Position numbers and translations under genes: made by a program
DNA from: UMGS902 sp045538895
GTDB taxonomy: Bacteria; Bacillota; Clostridia; Oscillospirales; CAG-272
NCBI GenBank assembly: GCA_045538895.1
Contig: JAZQEH010000078.1
Location: 28,936-92,935 of the forward strand
DNA length: 64,000 nucleotides
Direction: 5' to 3'
In this document: positions 37,001 through 45,849 of the stretch, piece after piece
Numbering within the stretch: the stretch's first letter is position 1
Layout of the letters: every line of letters starts with the position of its first letter
The notes under the pieces: model-generated
What the model saw: only the letters and a program-made list of their open reading frames with translations
Database searches by the model: none
Told to the model about the DNA's origin: nothing

Positions 37001-37031
37001 AAAAAGGCGGCTAAAAAATGCCGCCTTTTTT
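37001..37031 (+). terminator. Intrinsic terminator of the metG operon
   Basis: Eleven-base-pair stem AAAAAGGCGGC / GCCGCCTTTTT, loop TAAAAAAT, T-run merged with the 3' arm. Confidence 0.93.
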
Positions 37032-37054
37032 CTGTATTTTAAGTGTATTTCCGG

Positions 37055-37084
37055 TTGACAATCAGCCGTATAATATGATATAAT
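37055..37084 (+). promoter_or_regulatory. SigmaA promoter of the pyrimidine operon
   Basis: TTGACA (37055-37060) and TATAAT (37079-37084), 18-base spacer. The leader before the pyrC ATG is only about 30 bases and holds no hairpin, so a PyrR-type attenuator is not visible. Confidence 0.87.
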
Positions 37085-37122
37085 TTGATAGATAAAATAT
37101 AAGTTGAATTAAGGAGATAATT

Positions 37123-38337
37123 ATGTCACAGCAATCTACCGCAAAATTCGTTGCTATGTCCGATAAGCCTTCACTCAAAGGCTTTGCTTGTGATTTCATT
37201 TCTGCGGATAAGTTTTCTGTTTTTCGCTCTCCCTCTTTCGCTATTTTTCCCGGCTTTTGCGATGTGCATGTGCATTTTCGTGAGCCGGGCTTTTCTTATA
37301 AAGAAACGATAAAAACGGGAAGTATGGCGGCTGCACACGGCGGATACACTGCGGTTTGTACAATGCCGAATCTTAATCCTGTTCCGGATACAAAAGATAA
37401 TATTGCCGTGCAGGTTGGTATTATCGAAAGCGACGCATGTATTCACGTTTATCCTTACGGTGCAATTACTGTCGGTCAAAAAGGCGAACAGCTTTCGGAT
37501 ATGGAGGCAATGGCTGAATATGCAATTGCGTTTTCTGACGACGGCAGAGGCGTGCAGAGTGATGATATGATGCGTAATGCGATGCTTCGTGCAAAAGCAC
37601 TCGGCAAGGTTATAGTTGCTCACTGTGAAGTGAATTCGCTTTTACGTGGCGGCTACATTCACGATGGTGAATATGCCGCAAAGCACTCTCACCGAGGAAT
37701 TTGCAGCGAGAGCGAATATGCACAGATCGCACGTGATATTGAGCTTGTTAAAGAAACGGGATGTGCGTATCATGTGTGTCACATCTCCGCTAAAGAGAGC
37801 GTCGAACTGATTCGTAAGGCTAAAGCGGAGGGTGTAAACATTACTTGTGAAACTGCACCGCATTATCTTGTTATGGATGACAGTGATTTGCAGGAAGACG
37901 GCAGATTCAAAATGAATCCCCCTCTCCGTGGGAAAGAGGACAGACTTGCCCTTATCGAGGGAGTCAAAGACGGTACCATTGATATGATTGCTACCGACCA
38001 TGCACCTCACAGTGCGGAGGAAAAATCAAAGGGACTTGAAGGAAGCTCGTTTGGAATTGTCGGACTGGAAACGGCATTTTCGGTTATGTATACAAAGCTT
38101 GTTTTAACCGGTGTTCTTACGCTTGAAAAGGTTATAGAATTGCTTTGCGACAATCCGAGAAAACGTTTCGGTATACCGCTTGGTAATGATTTTACTGTTT
38201 GGAAACTTGATGAAGAGATTACCGTTGATCCGGAAAGCTTTTTGTCAAAGGGGCGCAGTACACCTTTTGACGGCGAAAAACTTTTTGGCGAATGCGTGCT
38301 CACTGTTTGTGACGGTAAAGTAGTTTTTAGTAAATAA
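37123..38337 (+). CDS. pyrC: Dihydroorotase
   Basis: Zinc amidohydrolase closing carbamoyl-aspartate to dihydroorotate, third step of UMP synthesis. The 404 residues contain the metal site PGFCDVHVHFREPGF, HGGYTAVCTMPN, the bridging-lysine-equivalent region AFSDDGRGVQ (Asp in place of carbamylated Lys, as in class I PyrC), VAHCE, YHVCHIS and IATDHAPHSAEEK. First gene of the operon, after AAGGAG. Gene order here (pyrC first, pyrB last) differs from the B. subtilis order. Confidence 0.96.
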   Translation: MSQQSTAKFVAMSDKPSLKGFACDFISADKFSVFRSPSFAIFPGFCDVHVHFREPGFSYKETIKTGSMAAAHGGYTAVCTMPNLNPVPDTKDNIAVQVGIIESDACIHVYPYGAITVGQKGEQLSDMEAMAEYAIAFSDDGRGVQSDDMMRNAMLRAKALGKVIVAHCEVNSLLRGGYIHDGEYAAKHSHRGICSESEYAQIARDIELVKETGCAYHVCHISAKESVELIRKAKAEGVNITCETAPHYLVMDDSDLQEDGRFKMNPPLRGKEDRLALIEGVKDGTIDMIATDHAPHSAEEKSKGLEGSSFGIVGLETAFSVMYTKLVLTGVLTLEKVIELLCDNPRKRFGIPLGNDFTVWKLDEEITVDPESFLSKGRSTPFDGEKLFGECVLTVCDGKVVFSK

Positions 38338-38371
38338 TAATTGGTTTCAGATATAAAGGGAGGCTGTTTTT

Positions 38372-41300
38372 ATGGCAAAGAGAACGGATATAAAGAAAGT
38401 TTTAATCATCGGCTCCGGACCTATCGTTATCGGTCAGGCTGCCGAATTTGACTATGCAGGTACTCAGGCGTGTCTTGCACTTAAAGAGGAGGGTTACGAG
38501 GTTGTTCTTTGTAACTCCAACCCTGCGACGATTATGACGGATACTTCTATCGCTGATAAGGTGTATATGGAGCCGCTTACGCTTGAATACGTTGCAAAGA
38601 TTCTTCGCTATGAGCGTCCTGACGCTATCGTTCCCGGTATTGGCGGTCAGACCGGTCTTAATCTTGCCATGCAGCTTGAGAAAAAAGGCATTTTGAAAGA
38701 GTGCGGTGTAGAGCTTCTTGGTACAAGTAGCGAGAGTATCGAGCGTGCAGAAGACAGAGAACTTTTTAAGGAGCTTTGTCAGTCTATCGGCGAGCCTACA
38801 ATTCCTTCGGAAATCACATATAGCATTGAAGAAGCAAAGGAAGCTGCTAAAAGAATCGGCTATCCTGTTGTTCTTCGTCCCGCATTTACACTTGGCGGTA
38901 CCGGCGGCGGTTTTGCGTATAGCGAGGATGAGCTTGTCGAAATCGGCAGAAATGCATTTGCGCTTTCGCCCGTTCATCAGGTTCTTATAGAAAAGAGCGT
39001 AAAGGGATACAAAGAAATTGAGTTTGAGGTAATGCGTGACTCCAATGACCATGCAATTACCATTTGCGGCATGGAAAACGTTGACCCTGTAGGTGTTCAC
39101 ACCGGTGACTCCATTGTAGTTGCTCCTATTATGACTCTTAACGACCATGACCTTAAGATGCTCAATGACAGTGCTATTAAGATTATTCGTGAACTTAAGA
39201 TCGAGGGTGGTTGTAATGTTCAGTTCGCACTCAACCCCGATTCTTCCGAGTATTATCTTATCGAAGTTAACCCTCGTGTTTCACGTTCTTCTGCACTTGC
39301 ATCAAAGGCAAGCGGATATCCCATTGCCAGAGTAACTGCAAAGATTGCTGTTGGTATGGCACTTGAGGACATTGCAATCGCGAATACAAATGCGGCATTT
39401 GAGCCTAGTCTTGACTATGTAATCGCAAAGTTCCCGAGATTCCCGTTTGACAAGTTCTCCACCGTTTCAAACGTTCTCGGTACACAGATGAAGGCTACCG
39501 GCGAGGTTATGGGCATAGGTTCAAACCTTGAGGAGTGTTTCCTCAAGTCGGTTCGTTCTCTTGAAATCGGTGCTGACCATTTCTATCTTCCCAAGTTTGC
39601 AAAAATGACCGAAGCTGAGCTGCTTGACTATATCACTGAGTTCAGAGATGATAACATTTTTGCTATTGCCGAGCTTATGCGTAAAGGCGTTACGGTTGAA
39701 AAGCTTCATGATGTAACAAAGATTACTGCGTTTTTCCTTGAAGCTATCAAGAGAATCGTTGATATGGAAACGAAACTCAAGGAAAACGTTGATAATGTAG
39801 ACGTTCTTGTTGAAGCTAAAAAAATGGGCTTTGGCGACAAGTGCATTGCTCGTATGTGGGGCAAAAAAGAGCTTGACGTTTATAATATCAGAAAAGAGAA
39901 GAATATTTTCCCGATATTCAAGATGGTTGATACCTGTCACACGGGTGCGTATATTCCATATTTCTATTCGTCATATACCGGTGAAAATGCTTCTGTTCTT
40001 ACGGATAAAAAGAAGCTTGTAGTTCTCGGTGCAGGTCCTATCCGTATCGGTCAGGGTGTTGAGTTTGACTATTCAACCGTTCATGCAGTATCAACTATCA
40101 AGCGTTCGGGTTACGAAGCTATTATTATTAACAACAACCCCGAAACGGTTTCTGCCGACTACACAACTGCTGATAAACTTTATTTTGAACCCCTTACTAC
40201 TGAAGATGTTATGAATATTCTTCATTTCGAACAGCCTGAGGGTGTTATTGCTTCTCTTGGTGGTCAGACTGCTATTAATCTTGCTGAGCCTCTTGATTCA
40301 CGTGGAGTTAAGATCGTTGGTACCGATTGTGAAGCTATTGACCGTGCGGAAAACCGTGACCGTTTTGAAAAGATTCTTGAAGAACTTAATATTCCTCAGC
40401 CAACAGGTAGAGCGGTTACAAAAATCGAGGACGGTATAAAAACCGCTTCCGAAATCGGATATCCTGTTCTTGTTCGCCCCAGCTTTGTTCTTGGCGGACG
40501 TGCAATGCAGATAGTTGCAAATGAGTCCCAGCTTCGTCACTACCTTAAGACTGCTGTTGAAATCGACGAGGACAAGCCCGTACTTGTTGATAAGTATATT
40601 CAGGGTAAAGAGGTTGAGGTAGACGCCATTTGTGACGGTATTGATGTGTTTGTTCCCGGTATTATGGAACTTGTTGAGCGTACCGGTATCCATAGCGGCG
40701 ACTCTATCAGCGTATATCCATCGTTCAGCATTTCAGACAAGGTTAAGGGCATAATTCTTCAGTATGCTAAAAAACTCGGTCTTGGCATTGGTATTATAGG
40801 TCTTTATAATATTCAGTTTATCGTTGACAAAGACGAAAACGTTTTCATCATCGAGGTTAATCCCCGTTCTTCACGAACAGTACCTTTCCTTTCCAAGGCA
40901 ACCGGATACAGCCTTGCGGATATTGCTACTGAAGTAATCATGGGTAAGTCGCTTAAAGAGCAGGGAATATTCAGCATTTATCCTGAAGAAAAGAAGCGTT
41001 GGTATGTAAAGGTTCCTGTTTTCTCTTCGAACAAGATTAAGGGACTTGACGTTTACCTTTCTCCCGAAATGAAGTCTACCGGTGAAGCTATCGGTTATGA
41101 TGACAAGCTTAACCGTGCACTTTATAAGGCACTTCAGGCATCCGGTATGAAACTTCAGAATTACGGTACGGTTTTTGCAACCATTGCTGATAAGGATAAA
41201 GAGGAAGCACTTCCGCTTATGCGTAGATTCTATAACCTTGGCTTCAATATCGAAGCTACCGCCGGTACTGCTAAATTCCTTAAGGAAAACGGTATTCGTA

Positions 41301-41545
41301 CCCACGTTCTCGGCAAGATCAGTGATGGCAGTGATGAGATCATTGATTCTATCCGCCGTGGCCACATTGCGTATGTAATAAATACAAGTGATGCGGGATC
41401 GGCAGGTCAGGCAAGCGATGGCTATGAAATTCGCCGTGCGGCTACTGAAAATAACGCAAATATTTTCACAGCCCTTGATACTGTAAGCGTTTTGCTCGAT
41501 GTTCTCGAAGAAACCACCTTGACTATTTCGACAATTGATGCTTAA
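38372..41545 (+). CDS. carB: Carbamoyl-phosphate synthase, large subunit
   Basis: Makes carbamoyl phosphate from ammonia, bicarbonate and two ATP. The 1057-residue protein has two homologous ATP-grasp halves: the first opens VLIIGSGPIVIGQAAEFDYA, the second VVLGAGPIRIGQGVEFDYS near residue 553. Each has an EVNPR metal site, and there is a C-terminal methylglyoxal-synthase-like allosteric domain (ALPLMRRFYNLGFNIEATAG). No carA lies in this operon or elsewhere in the window, although CarB needs that subunit to use glutamine. Start after GGGAGG. Confidence 0.97.
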   Translation: MAKRTDIKKVLIIGSGPIVIGQAAEFDYAGTQACLALKEEGYEVVLCNSNPATIMTDTSIADKVYMEPLTLEYVAKILRYERPDAIVPGIGGQTGLNLAMQLEKKGILKECGVELLGTSSESIERAEDRELFKELCQSIGEPTIPSEITYSIEEAKEAAKRIGYPVVLRPAFTLGGTGGGFAYSEDELVEIGRNAFALSPVHQVLIEKSVKGYKEIEFEVMRDSNDHAITICGMENVDPVGVHTGDSIVVAPIMTLNDHDLKMLNDSAIKIIRELKIEGGCNVQFALNPDSSEYYLIEVNPRVSRSSALASKASGYPIARVTAKIAVGMALEDIAIANTNAAFEPSLDYVIAKFPRFPFDKFSTVSNVLGTQMKATGEVMGIGSNLEECFLKSVRSLEIGADHFYLPKFAKMTEAELLDYITEFRDDNIFAIAELMRKGVTVEKLHDVTKITAFFLEAIKRIVDMETKLKENVDNVDVLVEAKKMGFGDKCIARMWGKKELDVYNIRKEKNIFPIFKMVDTCHTGAYIPYFYSSYTGENASVLTDKKKLVVLGAGPIRIGQGVEFDYSTVHAVSTIKRSGYEAIIINNNPETVSADYTTADKLYFEPLTTEDVMNILHFEQPEGVIASLGGQTAINLAEPLDSRGVKIVGTDCEAIDRAENRDRFEKILEELNIPQPTGRAVTKIEDGIKTASEIGYPVLVRPSFVLGGRAMQIVANESQLRHYLKTAVEIDEDKPVLVDKYIQGKEVEVDAICDGIDVFVPGIMELVERTGIHSGDSISVYPSFSISDKVKGIILQYAKKLGLGIGIIGLYNIQFIVDKDENVFIIEVNPRSSRTVPFLSKATGYSLADIATEVIMGKSLKEQGIFSIYPEEKKRWYVKVPVFSSNKIKGLDVYLSPEMKSTGEAIGYDDKLNRALYKALQASGMKLQNYGTVFATIADKDKEEALPLMRRFYNLGFNIEATAGTAKFLKENGIRTHVLGKISDGSDEIIDSIRRGHIAYVINTSDAGSAGQASDGYEIRRAATENNANIFTALDTVSVLLDVLEETTLTISTIDA

Positions 41546-41554
41546 GAGGGAAAA

Positions 41555-42286
41555 ATGAAACAGGGAATATATAAAATTATTCAAAATGTTCCGCTTACCG
41601 ATAATGTAATGCTTATGAAGCTTGCGGGCGACACAGAAGGTGTTGCCTGCGGGCAGTTCATCAACATAAAGCTTGACGGGCTCTATCTTCGCAGACCTAT
41701 TTCTGTTTGTGATTGCGAAGACGGTATTATCACTATTATCTATAAGGTTGTCGGCAAAGGAACAAAACAGATGCAGGAAATGACCGATGGCGAGCTTGAT
41801 GTTCTTATTGGGCTCGGCAACGGTTACGATACCTCGCTTTCGGGTGAGCATGCACTTTTGCTTGGCGGCGGTGTTGGTGTTCCTCCCCTTTATATGCTTG
41901 CAAAAAAGCTTATTGCAGAGGGCAAAAAAGTATCTGTAATTCTTGGCTTTAACACCAAATCCGAGGTTTTTTATGAAAATGAATTTCGTGACCTCGGTGC
42001 TTCTGTTACAGTTACTACTGCTGACGGCTCATACGGAACAAAGGGATTTGTTACCGATGCAATCGGCGACATTGATTACACATATTTCTACACCTGCGGT
42101 CCCGAACCGATGCTTAAGGCGGTATACAATGCTACAAAGACAAGCGGGCAGTTAAGCTTTGAGGAACGTATGGGATGCGGATTCGGTGCATGTATGGGAT
42201 GCTCTTGTAAGACTCTCTACGGAAACAAGAGAATCTGCAAAGACGGTCCCGTGCTTGTAAAGGAGGAGATAATATGGGAAAAATGA
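41555..42286 (+). CDS. pyrK: Dihydroorotate dehydrogenase electron-transfer subunit PyrK
   Basis: FAD and [2Fe-2S] subunit that passes electrons from dihydroorotate oxidation to NAD+. The 243 residues show the ferredoxin reductase-like FAD motif LRRPISVCD, nucleotide-binding LLLGGGVGVPPLYMLA, YTCGPEPMLKAV, and the cluster cysteines in MGCGFGACMGCSC plus RICKDGPV. Its stop lies 13 bases inside pyrD. Together with the class 1B PyrD next to it, this gives an NAD-dependent enzyme, fitting an anaerobe. Confidence 0.95.
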   Translation: MKQGIYKIIQNVPLTDNVMLMKLAGDTEGVACGQFINIKLDGLYLRRPISVCDCEDGIITIIYKVVGKGTKQMQEMTDGELDVLIGLGNGYDTSLSGEHALLLGGGVGVPPLYMLAKKLIAEGKKVSVILGFNTKSEVFYENEFRDLGASVTVTTADGSYGTKGFVTDAIGDIDYTYFYTCGPEPMLKAVYNATKTSGQLSFEERMGCGFGACMGCSCKTLYGNKRICKDGPVLVKEEIIWEK

Positions 42287-43185
42287 ATGTAAACCTTTGC
42301 GGTATTGAACTCGATAATCCCATTATCCCCGCCAGCGGAACTTTTGGTTTCGGTTATGAGTTTGCAGAGCTTTATGACATAAATATGCTTGGTACTTTTT
42401 CGTTCAAGGGTACTACAAAGGAGCCTCGTTTCGGTAATCCTACACCCCGTATTGCTGAATGTACTGCCGGTATGATAAATGCCGTAGGTCTTCAGAATCC
42501 CGGTGTTGAAAAGGTTATTTCCGAGGAGCTTCCTCGCCTTGCAAAGTGCTTTGACAAAAAAGTAATGGCAAATGTAAGCGGATTTTCGATTGAAGATTAT
42601 GCTTACACATGCGAAAAACTTGATAAATGCGATCAGGTTGGCTGGCTCGAGGTAAACGTAAGCTGTCCTAACGTACATGGCGGCGGCATGAGCTTTGGCA
42701 CATCCTGCGATGCGGCTGCGGCAGTTACAAAGGCTGTAAAAAAGGTTACTACAAAGCCTGTAATTATCAAACTTTCACCGAATGTTACCGACATCGTTTC
42801 TATCGCAAAGGCTTGTGAGGATGCGGGAGCTGACGGTATCAGCCTTATCAACACCTTGCTTGGCATGAGAATCGACCTTAAGACGAAAAGACCGGTAATT
42901 GCAAATACTATGGGCGGTTTTTCTGGAAGTGCGATTTTCCCTGTAGCGGTTAGAATGGTTTATCAGGTGGCACACGCTGTTAAAATTCCCGTTGTGGGTA
43001 TGGGCGGTGTGTCTTGTGCCGAAGATGTAATTGAGCTTATGCTTGCAGGTGCAACCGCTGTTGAGGTAGGTGCCGCAAACCTTATCGACCCGTACGCTTG
43101 TAAAAACATAATTGAGGATTTGCCGCGCGTAATGGATGAATATAAGATAAACAGTTTAAGTGAAATAATAGGAGGCGTTAAATAA
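42274..43185 (+). CDS. pyrD: Dihydroorotate dehydrogenase, catalytic subunit (class 1B)
   Basis: FMN enzyme oxidising dihydroorotate to orotate. The 303 residues show NPIIPASGTFGFGYEF, GLQNPGVEKV, the catalytic cysteine in VNVSCPNVHGGGMSFG, the FMN contacts VIIKLSPNVTD and VGMGGVSCAED. Class 1B is set by the pyrK partner. The ATG at 42274 overlaps pyrK by 13 bases and has a strong AAAGGAGG site; a second ATG nine bases later is possible. The pyrF start overlaps the stop by one base. Confidence 0.96.
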   Translation: MGKMNVNLCGIELDNPIIPASGTFGFGYEFAELYDINMLGTFSFKGTTKEPRFGNPTPRIAECTAGMINAVGLQNPGVEKVISEELPRLAKCFDKKVMANVSGFSIEDYAYTCEKLDKCDQVGWLEVNVSCPNVHGGGMSFGTSCDAAAAVTKAVKKVTTKPVIIKLSPNVTDIVSIAKACEDAGADGISLINTLLGMRIDLKTKRPVIANTMGGFSGSAIFPVAVRMVYQVAHAVKIPVVGMGGVSCAEDVIELMLAGATAVEVGAANLIDPYACKNIIEDLPRVMDEYKINSLSEIIGGVK

Positions 43186-43886
43186 TGGGTAAGGACGTTA
43201 TTGTTGCTTGTGACTTTTCAAGTGCCGAGCAGGTTTATAATTTTTTAGATAAGTTTGAAGGCGGCAGAAAGCCTTTTGTAAAAATCGGTATGGAGCTTTT
43301 CTATGCTGAAGGTCCTCAAATCGTTCGTGAAATCAAAAAACGCGGTCATAAGATTTTCCTTGACCTTAAGCTTCACGATATTCCCAATACCGTTAAAAAG
43401 TCAATGTCTGTTCTTTCGGGACTTGATGTTGATATTACCAATCTTCATGCGGCAGGTACAGTTCGTATGATGGAGGCTGCTATCGAAGGTCTTACACGTC
43501 CTGACGGAACAAGACCGCTCCTTATTGCAGTTACACAGCTTACCTCTACCGATCAGGAGAGCATGGAAAATGATCTTCTTATCCATGAGCCTATTGATAA
43601 GGTTGTAATGCATTATGCACACAATGCAAAGGTTGCAGGACTTGACGGCGTTGTTTGTTCACCCCTTGAAGCCGGCAAAGTTCATGAAACTTGTGGCAGC
43701 GATTTTCTTACTATCACTCCCGGTGTTCGTTTCGCTGACGGTGACATCGGTGACCAGAAGAGAGTTATGACTCCTGCTGAAGCTAAGAAAATTGGCTCGG
43801 ATTATATCGTTGTAGGCAGACCTATCACTGCTGCCGAAGATCCCGTTGCTGCATATAACAGATGCGTTGCAGAATTTGTTGACTAA
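43185..43886 (+). CDS. pyrF: Orotidine 5'-phosphate decarboxylase
   Basis: Decarboxylates OMP to UMP, last step of the pathway. The 233-residue TIM barrel has the catalytic Lys-Asp-Lys-type cluster in IFLDLKLHDIPNTVKKSM, an AAGTVRMMEAA strand, PGVRFADGDIGDQKRVMTP and the phosphate-binding IVVGRPITAAEDP. This is the group I, B. subtilis-like form. Start overlaps the pyrD stop by one base, after AGGAGG. Confidence 0.96.
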   Translation: MGKDVIVACDFSSAEQVYNFLDKFEGGRKPFVKIGMELFYAEGPQIVREIKKRGHKIFLDLKLHDIPNTVKKSMSVLSGLDVDITNLHAAGTVRMMEAAIEGLTRPDGTRPLLIAVTQLTSTDQESMENDLLIHEPIDKVVMHYAHNAKVAGLDGVVCSPLEAGKVHETCGSDFLTITPGVRFADGDIGDQKRVMTPAEAKKIGSDYIVVGRPITAAEDPVAAYNRCVAEFVD

Positions 43887-43902
43887 ATAAGGAGATTTGA
43901 AA

Positions 43903-44556
43903 ATGGAAAGCTACAAGAGAGAGTTTATACAGTTTTTACAGAGTGCAGGCGTCTTGAAATTCGGTGATTTCACCGCAAAGAGCGGTCGTAAGATTCCTTA
44001 CTTTATCAACGCCGGCGAGATCAAGACCGGTGAGCAGATTTCTAAGCTTGGCGAGTTTTATGCAAAGGCTTATCTTGAAAAAGTAGGCAACAAGAGAACT
44101 GTGCTTTATGGCCCTGCTTATAAGGGAATTTCCATTGCGGTTTCCGCAGCAGTTGCTCTTTCCAAAAACGGACTTGACGTTCCTTTCTTCTTCAACAGAA
44201 AGGAAGTTAAGGATCATGGTGAGGGCGGTGTATTTGTTGGTTATGTTCCGAATGAAACCGAAGAAATCGTTATCGTAGAAGACGTAATTACAGCAGGTAC
44301 CGCTATTCGCGAAAGCATGGCAATTCTTGAGCATCTTAACGCAAAGGTTGCTGCAACCTTTGTTATGGTTGACCGTAAAGAAAAAGGACAGACTGAAAAG
44401 AGTGCTATGGGTGAAATTTCTGATGAGTTCGGTTTTCCTGTATACTCTGTAGTTGATGTTTACGATATTATTGAATATCTCGAAGAAGACGAAGCAAACA
44501 AGGAAAACGTTGACCGCATCAAGAAGTATCTTGAGGTTAACGGTGCAAAGTGCTAA
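43903..44556 (+). CDS. pyrE: Orotate phosphoribosyltransferase
   Basis: Joins orotate and PRPP to give OMP. The 217 residues show the family start GVLKFGDFTAKSGRKIPYF, LYGPAYKGISIAVSAAVAL, FNRKEVKDHGEGG and the PRPP-binding motif IVIVEDVITAGTAIRES. It is closest to the longer PyrE type seen in many Clostridia and Proteobacteria. The ATG at 43903 follows AAGGAG by eight bases. pyrB follows after 25 bases. Confidence 0.96.
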   Translation: MESYKREFIQFLQSAGVLKFGDFTAKSGRKIPYFINAGEIKTGEQISKLGEFYAKAYLEKVGNKRTVLYGPAYKGISIAVSAAVALSKNGLDVPFFFNRKEVKDHGEGGVFVGYVPNETEEIVIVEDVITAGTAIRESMAILEHLNAKVAATFVMVDRKEKGQTEKSAMGEISDEFGFPVYSVVDVYDIIEYLEEDEANKENVDRIKKYLEVNGAKC

Positions 44557-44581
44557 ATCTTTTTTGAAAGGAATCTGTTAA

Positions 44582-45661
44582 ATGAGAAGTCTTATCGACA
44601 TTGTAGACTTTTCGGTCGAAGAGCTTCACGAGCTTATGTTGACCGCATGCGACATTATTGAAAATCCGGCTAAGTATTCGGAAAAATGCAAGGGAAAAAA
44701 ACTCGCTACACTGTTTTTTGAACCTTCTACACGTACCAGACTCAGTTTCGAGGCTGCGATGCTTGAGCTTGGCGGCAGTGTAATCGGTTTTTCCGAGGCA
44801 AGCAGTTCTTCTGCAGCCAAAGGTGAAAGCGTTGCCGATACTGCAAAGATCATCAGTTGCTATGCAGATATAATCGCAATGCGTCACCCCAAGGAAGGAG
44901 CACCTTACGTTGCATCGAAAAATGCAACCGTACCGGTGATCAATGCAGGTGACGGTGCGCATTGCCATCCCACTCAGACATTAACCGACCTTTTGACTAT
45001 TTACCGCGAAAAAGGTCGTACGGATAATCTTACAATCGGTTTTTGCGGAGACCTTAAATACGGTAGAACAGTCCATTCTCTTATTGCCGCTCTCTCAAGA
45101 TATACCGGTATACGCATCATTCTTATTTCTCCTGATGAACTTAAGCTTCCGGGATATCTTAAAACAGAGGTTTTGAAGAAGAATCATATGATGTTCACCG
45201 AAACGGCTTCTCTTGAGGGGGCACTTCCGGCACTTGATGTTCTTTATATGACAAGAATTCAACGTGAACGCTTTGATGATCCTTCCGAGTATGAGCGTTT
45301 GAAGAACAGTTATGTTCTTGATACGGCGAAGCTTGAGAGTGCAAAAAGTGATCTTTGCATTTTGCATCCCCTGCCTCGTGTAAACGAAATAAGTGTTGCT
45401 GTTGATAAGGATCCTCGTGCTTGTTATTTCAAGCAAGCTTTGAACGGCAAGTTTATTCGTATGGCTCTCATTCTTAAACTTCTTGATGAGGTTGATGTTG
45501 AGCCGCAAGAAGAGGGAACTCTTTTGATAAACAAAGTTTTTTGCAAAAATCCTAAATGCATCACTACTGTTGAGCAGGAACTTGACCATGTTTTTAAGCT
45601 TTCTGACAAAGAAAACGGTATTTGCAGGTGCGTTTATTGTGAAGAAAAGGCAAAAATCTAA
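44582..45661 (+). CDS. pyrB: Aspartate carbamoyltransferase with fused PyrI-type zinc tail
   Basis: Condenses carbamoyl phosphate and aspartate, first committed step. Residues 1-312 are a complete catalytic chain: FFEPSTRTRLSFEAAMLELG, the mobile KGES loop, HPTQTLTDLLTI and HPLPRVNEI. The last ~45 residues match only the zinc-binding C-terminal domain of the regulatory subunit PyrI: CKNPKC (Cys321, Cys326), then CVYC (Cys350, Cys353) before EEKA. The nucleotide-binding half of PyrI is missing, and no separate pyrI follows. So the tail may help trimers pair or brace the catalytic chain, without CTP/ATP control. Last gene of the operon. Confidence 0.93.
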   Translation: MRSLIDIVDFSVEELHELMLTACDIIENPAKYSEKCKGKKLATLFFEPSTRTRLSFEAAMLELGGSVIGFSEASSSSAAKGESVADTAKIISCYADIIAMRHPKEGAPYVASKNATVPVINAGDGAHCHPTQTLTDLLTIYREKGRTDNLTIGFCGDLKYGRTVHSLIAALSRYTGIRIILISPDELKLPGYLKTEVLKKNHMMFTETASLEGALPALDVLYMTRIQRERFDDPSEYERLKNSYVLDTAKLESAKSDLCILHPLPRVNEISVAVDKDPRACYFKQALNGKFIRMALILKLLDEVDVEPQEEGTLLINKVFCKNPKCITTVEQELDHVFKLSDKENGICRCVYCEEKAKI

Positions 45662-45677
45662 AATCTAACTTCGTGCC

Positions 45678-45706
45678 TTGACCTTTTACCAAGGATATGT
45701 TATAAT
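45678..45706 (+). promoter_or_regulatory. SigmaA promoter of the purine operon
   Basis: TTGACC (45678-45683) and TATAAT (45701-45706), 17-base spacer, 19 bases upstream of the riboswitch aptamer and 16 bases after the pyrB stop. Confidence 0.88.
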
Positions 45707-45724
45707 TTCTTATAATATTTAATT

Positions 45725-45799
45725 CTTTGCAACTGACGGATTAGTGGAGCACCACGGGGAGCAAAGAAAATTCATAAGATTCAAGTCGACCGTCTGGGC
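45725..45799 (+). promoter_or_regulatory. ZTP/ZMP (pfl) riboswitch aptamer
   Basis: The leader of purE matches the pfl/ZTP motif, which senses the purine intermediate ZMP/ZTP that builds up when 10-formyl-tetrahydrofolate is short. Helix P1 is CTTTGC (45725-45730) with GCAAAG (45761-45766). P2 is GTGG with CCAC, followed by the conserved ACGGGGAGC. The 3' subdomain is GACCGTCTGGGC (45788-45799). GACGG (45735-45739) can pair with CCGTC (45790-45794), the family pseudoknot. The 3' GGGC is shared with the terminator that follows, giving an ON switch when ligand is bound. Confidence 0.93.
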
Positions 45800-45839
45800 A
45801 CATTTACTTTTACAAGGTAAGTGTGCCTTTTTGCTTTTT
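45797..45839 (+). terminator. Riboswitch-controlled terminator before purE
   Basis: GGCACATTTAC pairs with GTAAGTGTGCC (one G-U), loop of about nine bases, then TTTTTGCTTTTT ending right at the purE GGAGG. Its 5' arm reuses the conserved GGGC of the aptamer, so aptamer and terminator exclude each other. Confidence 0.9.
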
Positions 45840-45849
45840 GGAGGTACAA

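Noticed and set aside
37061..37122. PyrR-type attenuator before pyrC
   Set aside because: Leader of about 30 bases with no hairpin or PyrR-binding loop.
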